Source of the DNA: Macrobrachium rosenbergii
Taxonomy: Eukaryota; Arthropoda; Malacostraca; Decapoda; Palaemonidae
Length of the DNA stretch: 64,000 nt
NCBI RefSeq assembly: GCF_040412425.1
Contig: NC_089744.1
Span: 41,546,599-41,610,598 of the forward strand
Direction: 5' to 3'
Notes under the pieces: generated by a model
Told to the model about the DNA's origin: nothing
Database searches by the model: none
The model's input: only the letters and a program-made list of their open reading frames with translations
Part shown: one piece after another, positions 33,090 to 43,986 of the stretch
How positions within the stretch are numbered: position 1 is the stretch's first letter
Layout of the letters: each line of letters begins with the position of its first letter
Made by a program: the position numbers and the translations under genes

Positions 33090-36000
33090 AAAGTACCATC
33101 CACCATAGCTTTGGCTTTGGTGGTTCTTGCAAGAAATAATCAGAAAACATTTGAACGAAAACAAATCAGCTAGCTCTTATGGCTGTTCAGTTGGTGATGA
33201 AAAACGTTTTATGGCAGATATGAAACTTCAGGTTAGTGAACCGAAGTCAAACAAGAAATAAGCTAATTATCAAGTGTGAGTGGCACTTGAAAAATAGGGT
33301 CGGTTTGCGCTGCTTTCATATCAGAATGCCTCTTGTGGTCACCAGTATTGGTTTGAGGCAAATTTTTTATGTATTAAAATGTTACATACCTGTGTTTATA
33401 TACTTCAAGATGAAGAGCCCCTGCTCTCGATTTTAAAGGTCTCGTTTTGAATAAGCAAATCTACCACGCTCATGTGTATCTATAGGTTAATTTGCTATGC
33501 TCTTATGACGTATGTTTTGAATCTGAAGTTCTGTTATGGTCTCTCTTTTTTATGCTTATTTGTAATGAGTCACATTTACCAGTTTCTCGTGTCTGTAGAC
33601 GTGAGAGTTTGGTGTCAACATCGCTTTTGAGTATACGTACTTCTAGATCTGGATTTATCGTACCCTTGTTTTAAGGATCATATTACAAGGTAAATTACCC
33701 TCGTCGCACTTTGAATTTTTTTAATGTACGTATTTAAAGAAGCCATACTTTTACACTTACAAATTGTTTTAGGTAGTACCCCAGGAATGCATTTTGATAT
33801 GACCATTCTGCAATGTTACTCTAGAGAGGTTTTTGCAATTCCTTCAGTTTCAAAATATTAATAGTAAGGAATCAGCAAATGTCATAACTTGCACTGTGCC
33901 CGAAGAGTATCCTCAGACGAGGTGATGATCTGTACTTTTTAGCTACATCTTCATTCCTCAAGAACCTCCGTTTATCATTGTAGCTTAATTCAGAGTTGGT
34001 GACGTTATCAAATATTGGGCTAAGCTTCCTAGACTTTTTTTTTTTCAATTTTCAGAGCTTAAGACAGTCTCAAAGAAAACGTGGTTTTGATTGTCTCTAA
34101 TCCTTTTCATTATGTTGTTTTTGATTTTCCTACATCTGCCCTTTTCTCTCTTTCGAGCCATCGCCTCGACAGCGGTTTTTCTTTACATTTACATCTAAAT
34201 TAAGGAACTCTTGCCTCTTTACTCATACCTTGCATTTTGAGGAGCTCTGCTATCATTAGCAAAGAGGGGGCGGCCAAACAACTGTATTGCATTTTGTTGT
34301 ATTGCTTAAATTAGGCATGGAATGTTATGACTAGTTTAATCACATCTGGATAAATATCATAATTATTGAGATTTTTAACATGTGATTTTATTCACTTTAC
34401 ATGATGATTACTTCGAAATCTAACGTCTCATTTCTTTTACTCATACTCGTAGATGTTCTCATTTTCACTTTTTTTTATTACGAATGAAATGTAGATTTTA
34501 AAATAGAAAATCCTGAGAGATGAACTTGTTATCTGCAAAATACATGACTTCAAAAACTCACATTTTGTCTTCCAGTTGCGCTTCTGTGAATCAACAACAA
34601 TCGAATAACTAGAACATCTAATTATTTGGTCGTTACGAATGATAAAAAAAAATTACGAAACTGGCCTAGAGAGCCACTGTGTTCTGTCCAATTTCTTGAG
34701 CGTAAAACTTGATAAATAATAGAAATGTCTACAGAAAGCACAGTCAGTTTTAAATCTTAGGTTTGGCAACATAGTCTTCCTCCTCTTCCACTCATACGTT
34801 TCTAAAGGTTACTCATCTATTTTTACAGAGAACTTGTGCACGAAACTCCCCAAATCGATATTCAGTGTCTCTTTCAGAGAGGTATTTTTTTTTTAGCAGA
34901 AATGGCCTATCGTAATCTTCTTGTGCACAAAATATATATTATATATACATAAATATATATTATATATTTATGTATATATAATATATATTTACGGTCTTCT
35001 ACGCCGCTGGATTGCTAACTCCTAGAATTGAAGGGGAAAATATCAAGACAGTAGGGGTGTAGGTAGACCCACAAGGGTTGGAGTGAAGTGGTAGAATTTA
35101 GGAGAGACCAAGCAGCCCTCTTCAAGGGTTGGGCCCACAATGCCTCTCCAGGGAAAACGCCAGGAGAAGGTCGCTGTTTCTTCTGTCTAGATCCTAAAAT
35201 TTAGCTAAAACTCTGCTGCGTTTTCCTCACTTTACTGACCGACAACCATTTCTCTAGTCCGAAGGTCATAGCCATTGACATCACCTGGAGCCAAGCCCCA
35301 AGCAGCATCCGAAGCCTTATAAGGAACCAGCGCTCTACAGCGTCTGTTAGTCCATTTGTCACTACAGCGAAGCTCTGGCTGTCTGACAATCGAACCGTGG
35401 GTAGGCGGGAACTCATTCTTCACTTACACTGGATTGATCATGACCCCATTACTGGACACCCCACAAGAGAAGCTCTGATCTCATCAACCTAGAGTTGTGT
35501 GTGCAAGTACCAGGAAGCAAACAGTATGTCCCTGGAGGGGAAATGGCTAGCCAGTGTACTTTTTCTCTGACTTGTTTTTTATCATCTGTCTCTTGCATTT
35601 CACCACTCGAGTAAATTCTTCGTTGCTTCAACTTAAACAGTGAACTTGTTATATCCAGTATGTAAGTCTTTGAACAGTGCATAACATAACTCGTGCCCCT
35701 GCCAAGAAGCGATTAGAGCATGGCAATACCTTCCAATTTGTGCATTAACTCATTTCTAGAGAGATAGTGCTTCGTTAGCCTCCAGGAGTGTTATCAGTGC
35801 AAGTTACCTACGTAGCTGTTCCTCTGTGTTCCTGATTGCCTGAAAAACCTGCCCATACCGAGGCTGATATCATTGCATTGCTAATTGGCTTACGGACCAC
35901 TTGCAAGTGGCCATTTACATGTTGTGGCCAGTTGGGAAATTGATGTGTTATTTATCCACTCAGTGAATTGCAGTTGTACCCTTTTTCCACCTGTTTATCT

Positions 36001-36180
36001 TAGTGAGATTTGTTCATCACTCCCACTGTTAAATTTACCATGTTGTGTATGTAAAATAAAATAGTGTTAAGAAACATACTCTCACTTGGCAACCTTCCAG
36101 TTAGTAGTTGTTCTTGCAGTTATTCAGTTTGTGGTCTTATGAGGGTTTTTGTAAGGCTAAGATTAGTAGAGTAACGTTAA
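33090..36180. other. Intergenic stretch downstream of TRPA
   Basis: No gene recognised. An ATTAAA at about 33374 could serve as a poly(A) signal for the channel, with AATAAA only at about 36056. It contains the 61-bp palindrome at 34930. The region 35000-36110 is GC-richer than its surroundings and may be an old repeat, but it has no family signature I can name. Confidence 0.5.
34930..34990. repeat. Perfect 61-bp AT palindrome
   Basis: Two 30-nt arms around a single central T are exact reverse complements. The arm begins 'aaatatatattatatataca'. Unlike the plain (TA)n tracts, the order of tt, aaa and aca interruptions is mirrored exactly. Confidence 0.97.
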
Positions 36181-36209
36181 ATGCAGTCACCCCCTCGTAA
36201 TCCATAACT

Positions 36210-36371
<162 letters not shown>

Positions 36372-36399
36372 TCTTCTTTATCTACATCTTTTCCCACTT

Positions 36400-36834
36400 C
36401 TATATGGGGTTGATGTTCCTGACAGTTCTTCTTCACCTGGCTTGGTCAAACACATCATCTTCTGACAATTGTTTGTCTCTCAGATCTTTAACAACATCCA
36501 TCCACCTTCGCTTCGGTCTTCCTCTTGCTCTCCCACCAGGCACCTCCATCTGCATCACTCTCCTCCCTACATATCTCATCCCTTCTCATCACACGGTACT
36601 CTCCTCCCTACATATCTCATCCATTCTCATTACACAGCCATACCACTGCATTCTTCTTTCCTGGGCCATTGATAGTTCTACAACTTTAGTAGTTCCTCTT
36701 ATTTTTTTATCCTTGATTGTGTTCGTTTTTGCCATTCCACACATCCATCTAAGCATTTTCATCTTTACCGCATCCAATTTCTTTCCTTGTGCTCTTGACC
36801 ATACATCAAAGCTGGTCTGATTACAAGAAGACAC
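36400..36834 (-). mobile_element. RTE-like LINE 3' end (minus strand)
   Basis: Minus-strand reading from 36834 gives VKMKMLRWMCGMAKTN, IRGTTKVVELSM and ERRMQWYGCVMRMDE. After a break it reads GRARGRPKRRWMDVVKDL, LSEDDVFDQAR and RRTVRNINP. This is the C-terminal region after the RT domain of RTE-like LINEs (the 'GRPKxRWxD' motif). A 41-bp tandem duplication (36558-36598 and 36599-36635) and at least one stop disrupt it. It terminates next to a (TA)n tract. Confidence 0.75.
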
Positions 36835-36879
36835 TTCCTCTAACCTTTACTAGCAGATTCTTGCTATTGCCCGCATTTG

Positions 36880-37250
36880 CTAGTTCCCATGCCCATACCC
36901 ATATCTGTTCCATGCCCATACCCATATCATAACCATACCTATAACCATATCCATACCCATATCTGCACATACATACCATGCCCATACCATACCCATATCA
37001 TACATTTAATAACCATACCCATATCTATACCCATACCCATATTTGTTCCATACCCATACCCATATCTGTACCATACCCATAACCATACTCATACCTATCC
37101 CACATCTGTACCATACCCATACCCATATCTGTACCATACCCATACTGATACCCATACCTATACCCATACCCATATCCATTCCATACCATTCCCATACCAA
37201 TACCCATACCTGTACCATATCATATCCATACCATACCCATACCCATGGCT
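36880..37250. repeat. (CATACC)n-derived minisatellite
   Basis: About 370 bp built of 'cccata', 'ccatat' and 'ctgtac' words with higher-order blocks such as 'ccatacccatacccatat'. Long open frames here (PYPYHTHT-like on +, GMGMVQIW-like on -) are by-products of the repeat. Confidence 0.97.
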
Positions 37251-37384
37251 AAATTAACCCTACTAATAATTGTTAGCAAGTTTATAGGCACCACCAGCCC
37301 CATTTACCTTCTGGTGTGCAAACAAACAAACAAACATCCCAGAGTTTTAATATTATATGTGAACTCCCGGATTGGTGGGGGATG

Positions 37385-37558
37385 ACTTCACGACTCAGGA
37401 TCCTTTGAAGTTGTCTTCAGCTCCTGAAGCATTCCTGGGGAAATGCCCATTGGGTTATAACATATTCCTGAAGTCTTATAACTTATTCTTGAAGTCTTTA
37501 CAACTCCAGGACCCTGTGAAGCCGTCTTCAGATCCTGAAGAACTCCTGGATAAACCCC
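37385..37558 (+). repeat. Minisatellite (about 92-110 bp unit), left of the Gypsy insertion
   Basis: Contains about 1.5 units of the repeat also found at 42612-43275: 'aggatcctttgaag', 'cttcagctcctgaagcattc', 'gaaatgcccattgg' words. The array is cut at 37558 by the LTR of the Gypsy element and resumes after 42611. Confidence 0.85.
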
Positions 37559-37916
37559 TGTAAAGTTCCCGCTCAACCGTTTTCTACAGTGCCTTCACAG
37601 CTGATCCTAGGTCGTGGTACTCAGCCTTATTGTCATTATGTAATTGTACATTTATTACCTATTCATTTTTGCCCTTATACATAGTGTATGTGCCAGAGTA
37701 TTTTTGTGTCTAATCTACTATTGTTAATCATCACGTTATCTGTATGTGCCTGTCCTGTTTTGTGTAGAGAATAGTTTTGACCTCGGGTCACTTGTATATT
37801 TTTTGCACTGACATCCGCATGTACGCCGGCATCCGCACGTCGCTTTATAAGCGGGCCGCTTCCTCAATAAACTAGCAGTTCTTGTCTACCTGCTCTTTCT
37901 TTCGCACTCTCTCACA
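37559..37916 (+). repeat. 5' LTR of Gypsy element 1
   Basis: 358 bp from 'tgtaaagttcccgctc' to '...ctctcaca'. The right copy is 42233-42611. It contains a TATA-like 'ctttataagc' and AATAAA ('cctcaataaact') near the end, as expected for LTR promoter and poly(A) functions. It is followed immediately by 'gtggtgacccccggag', a TGG-initiated primer-binding-site candidate. Confidence 0.93.
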
Positions 37917-38151
37917 GTGGTGACCCCCGGAGTGGTTCCCGGAGCCGTTAACAGACTCAAACAGCGACTTAGTCTTGCCCCGATGAACCACTCCACGCTC
38001 CATAACAGACTAACTATGGTGCTCTAACAAAGCGTTCAGGCGTTACCGACCCTCGTCGGTGAATCACCAGTGTCATTAGCGGGCCCACACGGCACGCTCC
38101 CAAGCATGTACTGACGTGAGTGTTAACTCACACTCCAAGTGAGAGTGCGGA

Positions 38152-39111
38152 ATGAGCATGGACGCGGACATTCCCTCCCACATACAAATAACCGCAAACT
38201 TCTTGGAGACAGATATCTCCCTCGCGCAACCCCCTCTCGAGCCCTCCCCCACGCCAAAACCTGCGCACTCCTCCACACCAGTACCCGCTCGTCGCGCAAT
38301 GCCCCTCCTGACGGGCCAACCGAGGGCTGCCCTCAGCATAAAGATGTCGCCGTTCACCCATCAGAACCTGGCATCATGGCTCTACAGGGTCGAGGGGCAA
38401 TTCAGGGTGGCAGGCCTGACCAACGAGGTGCTAAAGGCAGACATCGCGATCAACGCCCTACCGAAGGAGATATACAGAAAGGTGGCCCCGTGGGTGACGT
38501 CAACCTCGAGCCCTGCCACCTTCCAAGAACTAAAGGCCTCTCTCGTCGAGACCTGCTCCCTGCCAGTCTCCGAGAGGGCCGCCTGCACCCTCGACCTCAC
38601 CATCAACCGCCGGCAGGACACGAACCTCCTGGAGATGTGGCATGCCCTCCAGGACCTCCTCCTTCTCCCCGAGACGGACAGCAGCGGCAGGCACAAGGAG
38701 GTTAGCCTGTCGAGGGAGATCCTCCTGTGGCAGCTATTCCCGGAGGTTTGTGGACAGATTGAGGAGCCCTACACCCTGCCGGTCGAGGACCTGATAAGGG
38801 CGGCACAGCAGCTGACTGACTCCACTAGGGCAGCGAAGCGGGCATCCACGCCCGCACTCCCCATCAACTGCCTCCAGCCGGAGGACCCCACCACAGAGGA
38901 CATCAACTTCGTCGCCAGGAGGCAGCCACCTCACCTCCAGAAGAAGGAAAGGCCGGGACTTCGTTACTACCACCGGAGGTTTGGCAAAGAGGCCCGGAAT
39001 TGTGAAGCCCCCTGCCTTTTCGCCCATTCAAAAAATGGGGGAGGCGGCAGCCACCCTCACAGGCCGCCGTGGCAGCAGCACCCAAAACACCCAGGAGCCC
39101 CGCACCAGTAG
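38152..39111 (+). CDS. Gypsy 1 gag
   Basis: Open frame of 319 codons from ATG 38152 to TAG 39109-39111. A proline-rich N-terminus is followed by a capsid-like region: PFTHQNLASWLYRVEGQFRV, NEVLKADIAINALP, AERAACTLDL-like helices and WHALQDLLLLPE. It ends with a basic His/Arg-rich tail, and no clear CCHC knuckle is visible. The start of pol overlaps in the -1 frame (39069-39111), the usual arrangement for -1 frameshift expression of pol in Gypsy elements. gag itself is uninterrupted. Confidence 0.85.
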   Translation: MSMDADIPSHIQITANFLETDISLAQPPLEPSPTPKPAHSSTPVPARRAMPLLTGQPRAALSIKMSPFTHQNLASWLYRVEGQFRVAGLTNEVLKADIAINALPKEIYRKVAPWVTSTSSPATFQELKASLVETCSLPVSERAACTLDLTINRRQDTNLLEMWHALQDLLLLPETDSSGRHKEVSLSREILLWQLFPEVCGQIEEPYTLPVEDLIRAAQQLTDSTRAAKRASTPALPINCLQPEDPTTEDINFVARRQPPHLQKKERPGLRYYHRRFGKEARNCEAPCLFAHSKNGGGGSHPHRPPWQQHPKHPGAPHQ

Positions 39112-39995
39112 GCTTCTACGTCCGTGACACCGTCTCCGGCAGGATGATGCTGATCAACACTGGGGCAGTGTGGTCAGTGTTCCTGCCCTCCAGAGAGGAC
39201 CACAAGTGCCCACCGGACCCGGCTGCCTCCCTGACAGCCGCCAATGGGTCCCCCATCCTTTCCTACGGCACCTAGCTCCTGTCGGTCTCCATCCTAGGCC
39301 GGAGATACATATGGAATTTCATCGTCGCAGACGTGAGGACCCCACTCCTGGGTGCAGACTTCCTGGCCCACTTCAGACTGGCAGTCAATGTCGGCTGCAA
39401 ATGCCTGCTGGACACTGAGTCCTGCCAGTCCCTGCCCCTGTCGCCAGGCCTGAGTGCACCCACGGTCTGTTTCGTCACTCCCCACCAATACGCCTCCCTC
39501 CTGAAGGAATTCCCAGAGGTATTCAGGCCCGAGCTTCGTCAGGTGCCCAGGGGCCCCACCAAACACGGGATATATCATCACATCAAGACAAGGGGTCCCC
39601 CGACGCATGCAAAGTTCCGGAGGCTTCCCCCTCAGCGCCTTCAGGAGGCCAAGAAGGCCTTCGCTGAAATGGAGCGTATGGGCATATGCAGGAAGGCCCC
39701 CAGCCCATGGGCCTCCCCCCTTCACATGGTGCAGAAAACAGACGGCTCCTGGAGACCCTGCGGCGACTACAGGCGGCTCAACCTCGTTACAGAACCTGAC
39801 CACTACCCTCTCCCAAACATGCAAGACCTAACAGCCTCCATCCACTGGGCCAAAATATTTTCAAAACTAGATCTTTTAAAATCCTATTTCCAGGTATCAG
39901 TAGCTCCAGAAGACATCCCCAAAACCGCCCATCATCACGCCCTTCGGGTCTTACGTCTTCGCCTTCTCCACCTTCAGCCTGAGAAACACGGGTGA
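39069..39995 (+). pseudogene. Gypsy 1 pol, part 1: protease and RT start
   Basis: Protease: GFYVRDTVSGRMMLINTGAV shows the catalytic D-T/S-G replaced by N-T-G, which should abolish activity. The frame hits TAG at 39273-39275, then continues with the protease end VADVRTPLLGADFLAHF and the RT start. RT: HHIKTRGPPTHAKFRRLPP, PSPWASPLHMVQKTDGSWRP, CGDYRRLNLVTEPDHYPLP, KIFSKLDLLKSYFQVSV. A frameshift near 39940 sends the reading out of register before the TPFGSY-type block. Confidence 0.9.
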
Positions 39996-40858
39996 CTTCC
40001 CAGAGACTGATGGACAGCATCCTGGGGAACCTGAACTTCTGCGTCTGCTACGTTGATGATATCCTAATTTTTTCCAGGTCCCACAAGGAACACCTTCGGC
40101 ACATCCGGAAGGTCCTGCTGCGCCTGCAGGAGAATGGCCTCATCGTCAGGTTCGACAAGTGCACCTTCGGCATCGATAGGATTGACTTCCTGGGCCACGA
40201 GATATCCCCAGGAGGCGTCTGCCCACCAGCATCGAAGGTCGAGGCCGTCATCAGGTTCCCCACCCCTACCTCTGTCAAGGGCGTACAAGAATTCCTCGGG
40301 ATGGTCAACTACTACAGGGGGTTCATCCCTGGGGTCGCGCACACCATGGCCCCCCTGACGGAGATCCTGAAGGGCCATCCGAAGACCTTAGTGTGGGGCC
40401 CCGACCAGCAGCGGGCCTTCTCCCTGACGAAGGCCACCCTCGCAGCCTTGGCCCACCGGGACTCCAACGCCCCCCTCCAGCTAACAACGGACGCCAGCAA
40501 CGTCGCCTGTGGGGCCGTCCTGGAACAGGTTGTCAACGGAGCCCCTCAGCCCATCGCCTTCTTCAGCAGGAAGTTCAGCCCCACCAAGTCCCGCTACAGC
40601 ACTTTCGACAGGGAACTCTTCATGGTGTACCAGGTGGTACTCCACTTCAAATTCCTCCTGGAGGGTATGCCCTTCACAGTTTGGACAGACCACCAGCCGT
40701 TGGTCCATGACTTCACAAAGTTGGGGGATGCATGGTCTTCCAGGCAGCAGTGTCACCTCGCAGCCATCACGGAGTTCACCTGCACCATCAAGTACCTCCC
40801 TGGCAGGAAGAACCCAGTAGCTGACACCCTCTCGAGGATCGAAATCAACGCAGTGTAG
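39992..40858 (+). pseudogene. Gypsy 1 pol, part 2: RT palm, connection and RNase H
   Basis: RT catalytic box CYVDDILIFS, then HLRHIRKVLLRLQENGL, DRIDFLGHEISPGG and FLGMVNYYRGFIPG. RNase H: LQLTTDASNVACGAVLEQ (first D), FDRELFMVYQ (E), VWTDHQPLVH (D), NPVADTLSRIE. All catalytic residues of this part are present. It ends at TAG 40856-40858, which interrupts the continuous pol frame before the integrase. Confidence 0.93.
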
Positions 40859-42200
40859 CTCGGGGTCGACTACGAGGACCTCGCCTGGGAACAGGCCACT
40901 GACCCAGAGATTCCAGCTTACCGCACCGCCATAATGTCGCTGAAGTGGAAGGACATGCCCCTTGCCCCTGGGGGGCCAACACTGCTGAGCAACGTAAGCA
41001 CTGGGCACCCCCGCCCATTGGTGCCCGCCTCCCGTTGTCGTCTGGTCTTCGACATCATCCACGGACTGTCCCACCCTTCCGCCAGGACGATGGCCAAACT
41101 GCTGGCGGAGAAGTTGGTCTGGCGTGATATACGGAAGGACGCAACGGCCTGGGCGAGGCAGTGCATTCAATGCCAGACCAGCAAAGCAGGGTGGCACACC
41201 GAATCGGGGGTGGGCAACTTCCCTCAGCCGGGAAGACGCTTCAGGCACATCCACGTCGATGTAGTGGGTCCTCTTCCTCCATCAGGAGGAGCCAGATACC
41301 TTCTAACAGTCGTCGACCGCTCCACCAGGTGGCCCGAAGCAACACCCATGGAAGAAGCCACCTCCAGTGCGTGCGCTGAGGCCCTCCTCTCCAGCTGGAT
41401 CAGCCGGTTCGGCGTACCGGACCATATAACCATGGACAGGGGCCCAGCATTCCTGTCCGAGCTGTGGACTGCCCTGGCACGCCTGCTTGGGACCACTCGA
41501 CACAGCACCACCACCTACAACCCCTCAGCCAATGGATTAGTGGAAAGGTTCTACAGGTCCCTGAAGGTGTTCCTCATGGATCATTGCAACGCTGACAACT
41601 GGAAGTACCAGCTGCCCTGGGTCCACCTCGGGCTGAGGACCGCCCCCAGAGCCAACAGCAACCTGTCCGCAGCAGAAAAAGTTTATGGAGTCCCTCGTAG
41701 CCCCAGGCGAACTCATTACGGAGGACCGGGACAACCTAACAACACAGAGGCTCCGCGACAGAGTCGGAAAGTTCGCCGCCTGCCAGTGGATGTATACCAA
41801 TAGGATGTCCCCCTTCATGCCTCCTGGTCTATCTTCCACCACCCACGTCTTCATCAGGAACGACGCCATACGCCCACCCTTAACCAGGCCTTACAGGGGG
41901 CGTTTCCTCGTACTGGAGAGAAACAAAAAGGCATTCCAGGTGTCAATAGACCGCCTCAAACCTGCACTCCTGGAGGAAGAAGTTGGTGGCACTCCCCAAA
42001 GCCCCCTGCAGGAAGCGGCACCCCCTCACCCCACCCCGACCACAAGAAAATTTCATGGGCGCCCCCGTAAGGCCCCGGGCCCAGGCAGGGGAGCAACCAA
42101 CCACTCCTATACGCAAGGCACCGGAGGAGTCGAACGCACCCCCCAGCTGAAATCGAGGAGACGCGGCCCTCTCCGCCACCGCAGCAGATACCTGCTTTGA
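40859..42200 (+). pseudogene. Gypsy 1 pol, part 3: integrase
   Basis: The zinc-binding region DIIHGLSHPSARTMAKLL ... CIQCQTSKAG (HHCC) is followed by the D,D-35-E core: HIHVDVVGPLPPSGG, ITMDRGPAFLSE and NPSANGLVERFYRSLK. All three acidic residues are present. A frameshift at about 41690-41800 moves to the C-terminal part (FAACQWMYTNRMSPF, HVFIRNDAIRPPLTRPYRG, FQVSIDRLKPAL), which ends at TGA 42198-42200 just upstream of the polypurine tract. Confidence 0.9.
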
Positions 42201-42232
42201 TCAGACGTTACCTACGTCTTGGTGGGGAGTAT

Positions 42233-42611
42233 TGTAAAGTCCCCGCTCAACAGGTCTTCTATGAAGAACCTCCCATTTTCTACGGTGCCTTCACAGCTGA
42301 CCCTAGGTCGTGGTACTCAGCCTTATTATCATTATGTAATTGTACATTTATTACCTATTCATTTTTGCCCTTATACATAGTGTATGTGTCAGAGTATTTT
42401 TGTGTCTAATCTACTATTGTTAATCATCACGTTATCTGTATGTTCCTGTCCTGTTTTGTGTAGAGAATAGTTTTGACCTCGGGTCACTTGTATATTTTTG
42501 TACTGACGTCCACATATACGCCGACGTCCGCGCGCCACTTTATAAGCTGGCCGCCTCCTCAATAAACTAGCAGTTCTTGTGTACCTGCTCTTTCTTTCGC
42601 ACCCTCTCACA
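42233..42611 (+). repeat. 3' LTR of Gypsy element 1
   Basis: 379 bp, 'tgtaaagtccccgctc' to '...ctctcaca'. It is about 21 bp longer than the 5' LTR because of extra sequence near its start ('aggtcttctatgaagaacct'); otherwise there are only scattered substitutions. Confidence 0.93.
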
Positions 42612-43275
42612 CACCTATGGGATTATCACGGCTTCCTGAAGAAGTCTTCAAGAATCCAGTTGTCTTTGTCTCCTTCTGCTGCAGCCTCGCGAATCTCAAA
42701 GTGTACATCAAACAAATGTTTCAAGGAGAAATTCAGAATCTGTCTTCGAAATCATTCCTCCCAGCAGTCTTCCATCTCCTGAAGGACTCCTGGAGAAACG
42801 CCCTTTGGATGTAACGCCATCTTGATGATGTCTTCATGACTCCAGGATCCTTTGAAGCCATCTTCAGCTCCTGAAGCATTCCTGGAGAAATGCCCATTGG
42901 ATTATTATCACGTCTTCTTGAAGTCTTAAAGACTCCAGGATCATATGAAGCCATCTTCAGCGCCAAAAGCCTCCAGCTATTGCTATTACTCACATTTGCT
43001 GGGGAAGGGGAGAGGGTTGAGGAAGGGAGGGAAAGGGGAGGAAGAGGGGGAAGGGGAGGGGGAGGAGGAAGGGGAAGGGGAGGAGGAAGACTCCTGGATC
43101 GTGTGGAGCCTTCTTCAGCTGGGGAACCGCCCATTAGATTATAACGTCTTCTTGAAGACGTCTTCACGACTCCAGGATCCTTTGAAGTCGTCTTCAGTTT
43201 CTGAAGCATTCCTGGAGAAATGCCCAATGGATTATAACATCTTCTTGAAGTCTTAAAGACTCCAGGATCATGTGA
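42612..43275 (+). repeat. Minisatellite (about 92-bp unit), right of the Gypsy insertion
   Basis: Repeated words 'gactccaggatcctttgaag', 'cttcagctcctgaagcattc', 'gaaatgcccattggattat' and 'cttcttgaagtcttaaa' recur at 42839, 42931, 43166 and 43257. The array is interrupted by a purine-only tract at 43003-43090. Confidence 0.85.
43003..43090 (+). repeat. Purine-only (G/A) tract with G-runs
   Basis: About 88 bases of almost uninterrupted G and A on the + strand with many GGG/GGGG runs. It is capable in principle of G-quadruplex or triplex (H-DNA) structure. It lies inside the minisatellite. Confidence 0.9.
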
Positions 43276-43449
43276 AGCCTTCAGTTGGGAGGGGGAAGGT
43301 TGGAGGGACACACGCAGACACGCACCCACACACAGACAGACAGACACAGGAAGGCAGCCAAGGAAATTAATATAATAGAAGTTGGTTCTGCAATCACACA
43401 ACAAACCTGATATTTTTCTCCAATTTTTACATCCAGCCAGCACTCTGTG

Positions 43450-43690
43450 TGTTATTTTTGCATCCAAATTTCCTCACAAGTCACTGTTGAACCAAGATAC
43501 TTCAATTTTTCTACTGGGTCCAGCCCTGTCCCTTCCATACTTATCTCAGAGTCTTGAGCTTCATTGAACTTTAAGTATTCCCTCCTCTTGCTACTGATCT
43601 TTAATCTGCTGTCTTCCAGTACCTTCCTCCATTGCTCTAGCTTTGACTCCACTACCCCTCTGTAGGTTACTGTTTAAATCATTTCTGTAT
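43450..43690 (-). pseudogene. RTE-like LINE reverse transcriptase scrap (minus strand)
   Basis: Minus-strand reading from 43652 gives MESKLEQWRKVLEDSRLKIS, RREYLKFNEAQ and EKLKYLGSTVTCEE. This matches the 'KxEYLxxN...xxFKYLGS' segment that follows the catalytic box in RTE-like LINEs. Confidence 0.7.
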
Positions 43691-43986
43691 CAAGAGTTAG
43701 AGTGAGAGGGTAGTTGGAGCTAGTGTTTATGAAAATGATGCTTAGATTTTCAAACGTCAACAGGACGTTTGCAGTTGAAGGTGACGTGATCAGGGAGGTT
43801 GTCGATTTGCTGGTTTCCGGTAATATGTTGATTTTATTCAAGGATAATAAAATTGTTTTGCATTTTGCTCTGATACGCTTGTAAATGATTATTTGTTTGT
43901 AAAAATGTATATCCTGTGTATACATGCTTTTGCCTCAAGTTCGAGGTTAGATATGTGCGCGTTTGTGTGTGTTTTCACACCAATAT

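Larger units (their letters stand above)
37559..42611 (+). mobile_element. Ty3/Gypsy LTR retrotransposon 1, near-complete but disabled
   Basis: 5053 bp with LTRs, primer-binding site, gag, protease-RT-RNase H-integrase order (Ty3/Gypsy type) and a polypurine tract ('ggtggggagta') before the 3' LTR. It is markedly GC-richer than the surrounding DNA, suggesting a fairly recent arrival. pol is broken by two in-frame stops (39273-39275 and 40856-40858) and two frameshifts (about 39940 and about 41690-41800). It is inserted in a minisatellite. The flanking 4-bp sequences (cccc / cacc) differ at one base, so the target duplication is imperfect. Confidence 0.94.

Noticed and set aside
36877..37257. 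126-codon His/Pro/Tyr-rich frame and opposite-strand Gly/Met-rich frames
   Set aside because: Translation of a CATACC-type minisatellite, open on both strands.
38128..41869. Many long opposite-strand frames across Gypsy element 1 (for example 40481-41254 minus)
   Set aside because: Shadow frames of a GC-rich pol gene; the + strand frames carry all recognisable motifs.
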